From CAYVUI01 sp964454745 (GTDB taxonomy: Bacteria > Planctomycetota > Phycisphaerae > Sedimentisphaerales > Anaerohalosphaeraceae), in the NCBI GenBank assembly GCA_964454745.1, contig CAYVUI010000014.1, positions 1 through 48,690 on the forward strand: a stretch of 48,690 bases of DNA. Reading direction: 5' to 3'. The notes under the pieces were generated by a model that searched no databases, was not told the origin of the DNA, and was given only the letters and a program-made list of their open reading frames with translations. Every line of letters starts with the position of its first letter. Positions within the stretch are counted from its first letter, which is position 1. Positions 33,546-39,989 of the stretch are shown one piece after another. A program made the translations under genes and the position numbers.

Positions 33546-34747
33546 GCGGCAGGGTGCTGAATCCAAAAGCCGATTGGGGCCAGTCCTACGGGCAGATGGT
33601 CGCGAAGGAGTTCTTCAAGAACCGCCTGAACACGGCGAGTCTTTGCTATATTATTTTTCTGTTTTTCCTGGCGGTATTCGCGCCGTTCCTGGCCAATGAC
33701 AAGCCGTATCAAATTATAATCGACGGCCAGGCTTCTTATCCGCTGTTTCGCAACCTCCAGGCCGTGGATTACAGTATCCTGTGGGCGGCGATTCTTGCCT
33801 GCGTGCTTTTGGGGTTGATGCGTTATAACAACAAGCGTGTCGATCCGTCGATTCGTTCGCAGGTCTTTTTCCGCCAACTTCTTATCGTGGGGATTTTACT
33901 GGTTGCCGGGGTGGGCGTTTTGTATGCAGCGATCCCCAATCGCCTGGACGCGAAAGATTACAAACGGCTCGTGGAAACCGGCCAGGCCCAGAGTGCCGTG
34001 TTTGCCCCGATCCCGTTTGGTTTTGAGCGGACAAATCTGCCCGAACGTGAGCAGGCCCCGAGCGGTAAGCACTGGCTGGGAACCGATGATGTCGGGGCGG
34101 ATGTGCTGGCAAGGCTCATTCACGGCAGCCGGATTTCCCTTTCGGTCGGTTTCGTAGCGGTGGGTATTTCGAGTCTGATTGGGATTGTATACGGCTCGCT
34201 GCTGGGGTATTTTGGCGGCTGGGTGGACTTTATCGGGATGCGGCTGATCGAGATTATGATGGCGATCCCGCTGTTGCTGTTGATTATGACGATCATCGCG
34301 TTTTTCCCGCGGAATCTGTTTACGATCATGTGTGTCATCGGCATCGTAAGCTGGACGGGCGATGCGCGGTTTATCCGCGCGGAGTTTTTCCGCCTGCGAA
34401 AGCAGGATTATGTCCAGTCCGCGCGGGCACTGGGGCTGCCGCTGCACAGCATCCTGTTTACGCACATGCTGCCAAACGGCGTCACACCGATCCTGGTTAA
34501 TGTACCCTTCGGCATTGCCGGGGCGATTTTCCTCGAAGCGGCTCTTAGCTTCCTGGGCCTGGGCGTCGCGCCGCCGACCCCGAGCTGGGGCCAGATGCTC
34601 AGCCTCGCGGTCAATACAACCGGTCAGACGCTCTGGTGGTTAAGCTTATACCCCGGGCTGGCGATCTTTTTAACGGCCCTGGCGTACAACCTCGTCGGTG
34701 AGGGGCTGCGCGATGCAATCGATCCGAGGTTACGAAAGGCGGCATGA
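33542..34747 (+). CDS. Peptide ABC transporter permease, DppC/OppC type, with an extra segment
   Basis: A 401-residue permease, about 100 longer than the usual 290-310. After the first membrane helix (YIIFLFFLAVFAPFLAN) there is an inserted stretch (about residues 55-175) with two more likely helices (ILWAAILACVLLGLM and LLIVGILLVAGVGVLYAAI) and a soluble part. The normal core resumes at HWLGTDDVGADVLARLIHGSRISLSVG, which is the usual DppC start of the periplasmic/membrane core, and ends with the EAA loop ARALGLPLHSILFTHMLPNGVTPILV. The insert may form a docking site for the membrane-anchored receptors. Confidence 0.92.
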   Translation: MSGRVLNPKADWGQSYGQMVAKEFFKNRLNTASLCYIIFLFFLAVFAPFLANDKPYQIIIDGQASYPLFRNLQAVDYSILWAAILACVLLGLMRYNNKRVDPSIRSQVFFRQLLIVGILLVAGVGVLYAAIPNRLDAKDYKRLVETGQAQSAVFAPIPFGFERTNLPEREQAPSGKHWLGTDDVGADVLARLIHGSRISLSVGFVAVGISSLIGIVYGSLLGYFGGWVDFIGMRLIEIMMAIPLLLLIMTIIAFFPRNLFTIMCVIGIVSWTGDARFIRAEFFRLRKQDYVQSARALGLPLHSILFTHMLPNGVTPILVNVPFGIAGAIFLEAALSFLGLGVAPPTPSWGQMLSLAVNTTGQTLWWLSLYPGLAIFLTALAYNLVGEGLRDAIDPRLRKAA

Positions 34748-35766
34748 TGAGCAATAACGATGTGATTTTGTCCATTGAAGATTTGCAGGTGAGCTTCGGC
34801 ACGGATGCGGGCAAGATATTCGCCGTCGATGGGGTCAGTTATGATGTCAAAAAAGGGCGCACGCTCGCGGTCGTGGGCGAGAGCGGCTGCGGCAAGAGCG
34901 TGACGGCTCTCTCGATTCTGCGTTTGATCCCCCGGCCGCCCGGTCAGATCGAGCGAGGACGGATCGTATACAAAGGTACGGACCTGATTTCAGCGAGTGA
35001 AAAACGGATGAGGACCATTCGCGGCAATCATATTGCGATGATCTTCCAGGAGCCGATGACGAGCCTGAACCCTGTGTATACGATTGGTTCGCAGATTGTG
35101 GAAGTGATCGAACAGCACCAGAAACTCGACGAGGAACAGGCCTGGCAGCGGGCGGTCGATATGCTCGACCAGGTGGGGATTTCGGACCCCGAGAGGCGTG
35201 CGATGGAATACCCCCATCAGCTCAGCGGCGGCATGCGTCAGCGGGCGATGATCGCCATGGCCCTGAGCTGCGATCCGAGCGTGCTGATTGCCGATGAGCC
35301 GACGACCGCGCTGGATGTGACGATTCAGGCACAGATACTCGAACTCTTGCGGCGGCTCCAGCAGGAACGCGAAATGAGCGTAATCCTGATCACGCATGAC
35401 CTTGGAGTGGTCGCGGAAAACGCCGATGACGTGGTTGTGATGTATGCGTCCAAAATTGTGGAAAAAGCGACCGTCAATGAATTGTTCGAAAAGCCGCTGC
35501 ATCCATATACACAGGGATTGCTTGGTTCGCTGCCGGTTTTGGGTTCGCGAAAAGATCGGCTCGAAACAATCGGCGGATCGGTTCCGGACCCGTCCAGTTT
35601 CCCATCCGGGTGCAAGTTCCACCCGCGGTGCAAATTTGGCCGTGAGGATAAAAGGTGCCGGTCGAAAGAACCTGAATTGCGCGAGGTTTGTCCGGGGCGA
35701 TGGGCAGCCTGCTGGTACGTGGAAGGATATGAAACAGAAGCTGAAAAACAGCAACACGGGGTTTAA
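34744..35766 (+). CDS. Peptide ABC transporter ATPase, DppD/OppD type
   Basis: A 340-residue ATPase of the importer. Walker A is GESGCGKSVTALS (about residues 46-54), the ABC signature LSGGMRQRAMIAMAL, Walker B SVLIADEPTTALDVT, and the C-terminal peptide-transporter extension with GCKFHPRCKFG whose Cys residues are typical of OppD/DppD (possible iron-sulfur or structural role). It begins inside the end of the permease gene (overlap of four bases) and ends two bases before the next ATPase. Confidence 0.94.
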   Translation: MMSNNDVILSIEDLQVSFGTDAGKIFAVDGVSYDVKKGRTLAVVGESGCGKSVTALSILRLIPRPPGQIERGRIVYKGTDLISASEKRMRTIRGNHIAMIFQEPMTSLNPVYTIGSQIVEVIEQHQKLDEEQAWQRAVDMLDQVGISDPERRAMEYPHQLSGGMRQRAMIAMALSCDPSVLIADEPTTALDVTIQAQILELLRRLQQEREMSVILITHDLGVVAENADDVVVMYASKIVEKATVNELFEKPLHPYTQGLLGSLPVLGSRKDRLETIGGSVPDPSSFPSGCKFHPRCKFGREDKRCRSKEPELREVCPGRWAACWYVEGYETEAEKQQHGV

Positions 35767-35767
35767 T

Positions 35768-36793
35768 ATGGTGACACAATCACAGCCGCTGGTTGAGGTG
35801 AAAAATCTGAAAACTTACTTCGCGATTCGCCAGGGATTGTTCTCGAAGGTGACCGGGCATGTCAAAGCGGTCAATGGTGTTAGCTTTTCAATCCGGGCCG
35901 GACAGACCCTGGGCCTGGTTGGCGAAAGCGGCTGCGGCAAAACGACGGTGGGACGGACGCTTCTTCGGTTGATCCCGGCGACGGAGGGGGAGTTTTCATT
36001 CGAGGATACGGATGTTTTCGGTCTAAAAGGGCAAGAACTTCGAAAGGCCCGGCGGGATATGCAGCTCATATTTCAGGATCCGTATGGCTCGCTGAACCCA
36101 AGGATGACGGTAGGAAATATCGTGGGTGAATCTTTGACGGCTCACGGGATAGCCCGCGGAGCCGACAGACGTCAGCGAGTTGCAGAGCTGCTCGAAAAAG
36201 TCGGGCTTAGCCCAGGCTATGCCAGTCGATACCCGCATGAATTTTCCGGCGGCCAGCGTCAGCGGATCGGCATCGCCCGGGCACTGGCACTTTCGCCGAA
36301 ATTTATCGTCTGTGATGAGCCGGTCAGCGCATTGGATGTTTCGATCCAGTCCCAGGTTGTGAATCTGCTTCAGGACCTGCAAAAGGAACTGGGCCTTACC
36401 TATCTGTTTATCGCCCATGACCTGGCGGTCGTCGAGCACATCAGCGATTACGTCGCGGTCATGTACCTCGGGCAGATTGTCGAGTACGCCCATCGGGATC
36501 AACTCTATGCCCAGCCGCGGCATCCTTATACCAAGGCCCTGATGAGTGCGATCCCACGCCCGGAAACCCGCAGCAGCCACAAACGGCTTGTTCTTGGCGG
36601 TGAGGTGCCCAGCCCTGCGAATCCCCCGGCTGGATGTACATTCCATCCCCGCTGTCCCTGGTGTGAACCGAAATGCCGCCAGCAGGTGCAGGAGTTGACA
36701 GATCAGGACGGAGGCCATCTGGCGGCTTGCTGGAAGTCCAAAGCGATTCTGGATGGCGAAAAACCGAAAAACAGTTCGACTTTGGACTCGTAA
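35768..36793 (+). CDS. Peptide ABC transporter ATPase, DppF/OppF type
   Basis: A 341-residue second ATPase of the importer: VEVKNLKTYFAIRQGLFSKVTGHVKAVNGVSF is the usual OppF/DppF N-terminus, Walker A GESGCGKTTVGRT, signature FSGGQRQRIGIARAL, Walker B IVCDEPVSALDVS, and the C-terminal GCTFHPRCPWCEPKC extension. Start ATG 35768 with GGGG six bases upstream, one base after the previous stop; longer frames reach back into dppD and are shadows. It closes the transporter operon; no terminator was seen after it. Confidence 0.94.
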   Translation: MVTQSQPLVEVKNLKTYFAIRQGLFSKVTGHVKAVNGVSFSIRAGQTLGLVGESGCGKTTVGRTLLRLIPATEGEFSFEDTDVFGLKGQELRKARRDMQLIFQDPYGSLNPRMTVGNIVGESLTAHGIARGADRRQRVAELLEKVGLSPGYASRYPHEFSGGQRQRIGIARALALSPKFIVCDEPVSALDVSIQSQVVNLLQDLQKELGLTYLFIAHDLAVVEHISDYVAVMYLGQIVEYAHRDQLYAQPRHPYTKALMSAIPRPETRSSHKRLVLGGEVPSPANPPAGCTFHPRCPWCEPKCRQQVQELTDQDGGHLAACWKSKAILDGEKPKNSSTLDS

Positions 36794-36798
36794 TACTA

Positions 36799-36804
36799 TA
36801 TAAT
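36799..36804 (+). promoter_or_regulatory. TATAAT -10 element upstream of the STAS gene
   Basis: A perfect TATAAT sits in the 51-base gap after the transporter operon, with a start predicted near 36811 and 34 bases of leader. The -35 region (near 36775-36780, TTCGAC at 18 bases) is poor, so the promoter call is weak. Confidence 0.3.
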
Positions 36805-36844
36805 AGGTGCGGGTTGTCGATAATTGGAAAAAACCGGGGTTTTT

Positions 36845-37222
36845 ATGGATCAGCCGACAATTGATATAGAAATAGTAGATGATGTCACGGTCGTCAGCTT
36901 CGTGGTGTATGCGATCAGCAGCGTCAACGGGATTGAAGCCGTCAGCGAGCAGATTCGCGCCTATATTGCTGAAAATCAGCCCGACAAGATGGTGGTTGAT
37001 TTCAGCAAGGTAAAGTTTCTGTCCTCGCAGATGCTCGGGTTGCTTGTGGATGTATGGCGTCGCCTCGGCGTGTATGGTGGGCATCTCGTCATCAGCGGGA
37101 TCAATCCGCAGCTGAACCGGGTTTTCAAGATCACAAATCTCGACAAAATATTTGAGTTTGCTGCTGACAAAGACTCAGCCGTTGAACAAATCAAACAAAT
37201 CCAGGTAAACGGGGGCCATTGA
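36845..37222 (+). CDS. STAS-domain protein (anti-sigma factor antagonist-like)
   Basis: A 125-residue single-domain protein. The pattern DKMVVDFSKVKFLSSQMLGLLVDVWRRLGVYGGHLVISGINPQLNRVFKITNLDKIFEF is the STAS core, with Ser60/Ser61 at the position phosphorylated in SpoIIAA-like antagonists (S-S-Q-M here rather than D-S-S-G). It likely takes part in a partner-switching system that controls a sigma factor or signalling enzyme, but no anti-sigma kinase gene is in the window. ATG 36845 with GGGG about six bases upstream is preferred over a TTG at 36824. Its stop overlaps the next start (TGATG). Confidence 0.85.
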   Translation: MDQPTIDIEIVDDVTVVSFVVYAISSVNGIEAVSEQIRAYIAENQPDKMVVDFSKVKFLSSQMLGLLVDVWRRLGVYGGHLVISGINPQLNRVFKITNLDKIFEFAADKDSAVEQIKQIQVNGGH

Positions 37223-37674
37223 TGAGTATGTACATTGAGACGCAATTTTCCATTTTTATGGTAAACAAGCCCGGAGTGCTGTCGCAGGTACTCAATGAGT
37301 TTGCAAATGCCAAGGTCAACATTATCGCGCTGACGATGATGGATTCCGCGGAGCACGGCGTCCTTCGCCTGGTCGCCAAACGCGAGAAAGTACGCGGAAT
37401 TCTTGCCAAACTCAATATGCCGTTTAATGAAACGGATGTTTTATGTGTCACATTATCCAATAAGAGCGGGGCGTTGGCCGATGTCACCAAAACGCTCTCA
37501 GAAGCTCATATCAATATCAGCTATGCCTATGCCACTGCGGGTGCCCGCGGCGGAAGGACAACCGGAATCTTCAAGGTGGCCGATGTAAAAAAGGCGATGA
37601 AGGTCCTCAGCGGCAATCATGATAAGAAGGAAAAGAGCAAGGGAACCGTCAAGCGGTCTCCCAAAAAGCGGTAA
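37222..37674 (+). CDS. Tandem ACT-domain protein
   Basis: A 150-residue protein with two ACT domains: residues about 4-70 (TQFSIFMVNKPGVLSQVLNEFANAKVNIIALTMMD) and about 72-135 (VLCVTLSNKSGALADVTKTLSEAHINISYAYATAGARGGRTTGIFKV), then a Lys-rich tail. ACT domains bind amino acids and regulate enzymes; stand-alone tandem ACT proteins are common and mostly uncharacterised. It is translationally coupled to the STAS protein through an overlapping start and stop, so the two may function together, perhaps linking an amino-acid signal to partner switching; this is inference. It faces the ferredoxin gene tail to tail. Confidence 0.88.
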   Translation: MSMYIETQFSIFMVNKPGVLSQVLNEFANAKVNIIALTMMDSAEHGVLRLVAKREKVRGILAKLNMPFNETDVLCVTLSNKSGALADVTKTLSEAHINISYAYATAGARGGRTTGIFKVADVKKAMKVLSGNHDKKEKSKGTVKRSPKKR

Positions 37675-37713
37675 TTTTGCCTTTTCTTCCAGAAATGTGT
37701 TCCAAATGCGCAT

Positions 37714-37740
37714 AAAAAACGCCCCTTTTCGCAAGGGGCG
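37714..37740 (-). terminator. Intrinsic terminator of the ferredoxin gene
   Basis: CGCCCCTT (37720-37727) and AAGGGGCG (37733-37740) form an eight-base GC-rich stem with a five-base loop. On the minus strand it is followed by six T (37719-37714). It lies 18 bases after the ferredoxin stop. Confidence 0.85.
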
Positions 37741-37757
37741 CTCGTTGATGGACTTTT

Positions 37758-37931
37758 TTATTCCATGCTGATTGCTTCAACGGGGCATTCATCAACGCAT
37801 GCACCGCAGGAGGTGCAGGTGTTGGCGTCGACGTCTGCTTTGCCGTCTTTCATGCTGATCGCTTCGACAGGGCAAATGCTGACACAAGCTTCACATCCCG
37901 TGCAGGTTCCCTTATCAATGACTGCTGCCAT
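37758..37931 (-). CDS. 2[4Fe-4S] bacterial ferredoxin
   Basis: A 57-residue protein beginning MAAVIDKGTCTGCEACVSIC and carrying two complete C-x2-C-x2-C-x3-C-P cluster motifs (Cys 10/13/16/20 and 39/42/45/49). Each motif ends in CPVEAISM, showing the internal duplication typical of clostridial-type ferredoxins. It is a low-potential electron carrier, expected to serve anaerobic redox enzymes. The gene is below a 60-residue cut-off and is easily missed. AGGAG lies about six bases before the ATG, a promoter is at 38015-37987 and a terminator follows, so it is a complete one-gene unit. Confidence 0.95.
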   Translation of the reverse strand: MAAVIDKGTCTGCEACVSICPVEAISMKDGKADVDANTCTSCGACVDECPVEAISME

Positions 37932-37986
37932 AATGAACTCCTTTCAAGAATTTCATGGTCCACTTTTTTAAACATCTCTGTCTGCA

Positions 37987-38015
37987 AGTATACAATATTG
38001 TTGACTGCAAATCAA
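37987..38015 (-). promoter_or_regulatory. Candidate promoter of the ferredoxin gene
   Basis: Minus strand TTGATT (38015-38010), 17-base spacer, TATACT (37992-37987). The predicted start near 37980 gives a leader of about 50 bases. Its -35 and spacer are covered by the palindrome at 37996-38020. Confidence 0.6.
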
Positions 38016-38020
38016 CAATA
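37996..38020. promoter_or_regulatory. Palindromic operator-like site over the ferredoxin promoter
   Basis: TATTGTTGA (37996-38004) and TCAACAATA (38012-38020) are perfect inverted repeats of nine bases with a seven-base centre. The site covers the -35 and spacer of the ferredoxin promoter, where a dimeric repressor would block polymerase. Its TTGA/TCAA ends recall the FNR/CRP and Rex kinds of site but the spacing does not match any of them exactly, so the regulator is unknown. Confidence 0.55.
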
Positions 38021-38114
38021 CTATATCTGTAATACCGGAGAGCTGTCAATGAGAAAAAATGAAAAATCGAAGGCTGATATTTCAAATTAAGAAGACATGA
38101 ACCATTCGGTTTCC

Positions 38115-38143
38115 TTGACTTTCTTCCAAAATAATGGTATTTT
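38115..38143 (+). promoter_or_regulatory. Candidate promoter for the cysteine-cluster protein gene
   Basis: TTGACT (38115-38120), 17-base spacer, TATTTT (38138-38143). It would start transcription near 38150, about 54 bases before the GTG at 38204, and may also serve hisS. Confidence 0.5.
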
Positions 38144-38203
38144 TATGAGCTTTATGTTTTAAAACCGCTTGAATTGATAAATATTTTTTCAGGGAGATAC
38201 ACT

Positions 38204-38653
38204 GTGACCAGGAAGGGCAAAAAGAGAAAAGGTAAAAAAAAGAGGAATCGGACTGCCAGCCAGGTAGTGGAATGTTCCAAGTGTACAGGGCTGTGCTGCA
38301 GGTATTTTGCTCTTCCCATCGATACCCCGGAAGACTGGGATGACTTTGATGATATCCGCTGGTACCTGGCCCATGAAAACGTAACCGTATTTGTCGAGGA
38401 TGGGGACTGGTACCTCAATATCAAGAATAAATGCACGCACCTTTCGGATGAGGATTACAAGTGCGATATCTACGAAATCCGTCCGAAAATCTGCCGGGGC
38501 TACTCCGAGGACAGTTGCGATCTCTCCGGCGATAACTATGACTGGGAGCTGAACTTTACCAGCGACAAACAGATGGAAGAATACATGCGGATCAAATTCG
38601 GCCCCAAAGTGTTTGATAAGCTTGACGGAAATCAGAAAAAAAAGAAAAAATAG
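38204..38653 (+). CDS. YkgJ-family cysteine-cluster protein
   Basis: A 149-residue protein with a very basic N-terminus (TRKGKKRKGKKKRNR) followed by the cysteine pattern CSKCTGLCCRYFALPI (Cys-x2-Cys-x3-Cys-Cys) and further Cys residues in CTHLSDEDYKCDIYEIRPKICRGY. This is the zinc- or iron-chelating cluster of the YkgJ/UPF0153 family, which has no settled function. Start GTG 38204 with AGGGAG seven bases upstream; an upstream ATG at 38174 lies before that site. The C-terminus is a run of lysines. The next gene, hisS, follows after 37 bases. Confidence 0.88.
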   Translation: MTRKGKKRKGKKKRNRTASQVVECSKCTGLCCRYFALPIDTPEDWDDFDDIRWYLAHENVTVFVEDGDWYLNIKNKCTHLSDEDYKCDIYEIRPKICRGYSEDSCDLSGDNYDWELNFTSDKQMEEYMRIKFGPKVFDKLDGNQKKKKK

Positions 38654-38690
38654 CAAATAACAGCAGCGGCCGGGAAGGGCAATTGGGTTT

Positions 38691-39989
38691 ATGGCAAAGA
38701 TACAGTCAGTCAAGGGCACACGGGATTTTTATCCGGATCAGATGGCAGTGCACAATTATCTGCTGGATGGCTGGAGAGCGGCTTCACGCCGAAACGGCTT
38801 TGAAGAATACGAGGGGCCGATCTTTGAATATCTCAAGATGTACCAGGTCAAAAGCGGTGACGAAATTGTTGAACAGCTTTTCCATTTTCAGGACCGGGGG
38901 CAGCGTGAGCTTGCCATTCGTCCGGAAATTACACCTACACTGGCTCGAATGGTCAACCAGCAGGTCAATTCCCTCCCAAAGCCGATCAAGTGGTTTTCGG
39001 TTCCAAGAATGTGCAGAGCCGAGCGGCCCCAGAAGGGCAGGCTGCGTGAATTCTGGCAGTGGAATATCGATATCATCGGTCAGGAAGGGGCCCTGGCCGA
39101 TGCCGAGGTGATTTTCACTACGTTGGATTATTTGCAAAGTGCCGGGTTGGGATCGGAAGATATCGTGGCAAAAATTTCGAGCCGTCGGCTTCTTTCTGCA
39201 TTTTTAAGAAGTATCGGTGTGGAGGAATCCAGCCTCGAAACTCTCTATGCCCTGCTCGATAAAAAGGCAAAACTGCCCGGGGAAATTTTTCATGAAAAAC
39301 TGACCGAGCAGCTTGGAGATGCCCAAAAGGAACAGAAGGTCTGTGAATTTATGAACGCCAGGGGACAATTTGGCGAGGTTGCCCGGAACCTGGCCCAAAA
39401 TGAAGATTCCGAACTCAAGGATGCCGCACAGGAACTTGCCGAGCTTTTTGATACACTCGAAGCGATGGGGGTTGCTCCGTTTTGTGAATATGATCCCTCG
39501 ATTGTCCGCGGCCTGGCGTATTATACCGGCATGGTCTTTGAGGTGCATGACAAGGCCGGCGAGCTTCGGGCGATTTGCGGCGGCGGTCGATATGACAACC
39601 TGTTAAAGGATTTCGGAGGTCCAAAGCTCGGGGCTACGGGCATGGGCATGGGCGATTGCGTTCTTGAAATCCTGCTCGAAGAAAGGGGCCTTCTCGGTGA
39701 CCGTGTTCCTCCCAGCCGTCAGATCGAGTACTTCATAGCCTATCCGGACAAAGAATTTCTTCCCAAAGCGCTGGGAATACTGGCTGCTCTTCGCCGCGCG
39801 GGTAAAGCGGCGGAAATCAGTTACAAGACGGTCTCGCTGGGCAAACAGCTCAAGCAGGCTTCCGTTTTGGGCTGCAAAAAGGCCATTATTGTCGGTCAGG
39901 AATCGCTCGACGGCAAGGCCGGGCAAAAAGACCTGGCTACCGGCGAGCAGGTGGAAGTCGAGATCGAATCGATCATATCCAACGTTTGA
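38691..39989 (+). CDS. hisS: Histidyl-tRNA synthetase
   Basis: Class II synthetase that charges tRNA-His. The 432-residue protein has KGTRDFYPDQM at the N-terminus (family start), motif 2 FSVPRMCRAERPQKGRLREFWQWNIDIIG, the histidine A-box-like VRGLAYYTGMVFEV, and motif 3 AICGGGRYDNLLKDFGGPKLGATGMGMGDCVLEI. The C-terminal anticodon-binding domain covers about residues 340-432. Length is normal. Its 3' end overlaps the 3' end of the facing permease gene by 17 bases. Confidence 0.96.
   Translation: MAKIQSVKGTRDFYPDQMAVHNYLLDGWRAASRRNGFEEYEGPIFEYLKMYQVKSGDEIVEQLFHFQDRGQRELAIRPEITPTLARMVNQQVNSLPKPIKWFSVPRMCRAERPQKGRLREFWQWNIDIIGQEGALADAEVIFTTLDYLQSAGLGSEDIVAKISSRRLLSAFLRSIGVEESSLETLYALLDKKAKLPGEIFHEKLTEQLGDAQKEQKVCEFMNARGQFGEVARNLAQNEDSELKDAAQELAELFDTLEAMGVAPFCEYDPSIVRGLAYYTGMVFEVHDKAGELRAICGGGRYDNLLKDFGGPKLGATGMGMGDCVLEILLEERGLLGDRVPPSRQIEYFIAYPDKEFLPKALGILAALRRAGKAAEISYKTVSLGKQLKQASVLGCKKAIIVGQESLDGKAGQKDLATGEQVEVEIESIISNV

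Noticed and set aside
36023..37084. 353-residue minus-strand frame across dppF and the STAS gene
   Set aside because: Spans two well-supported opposite genes and has no known motif.
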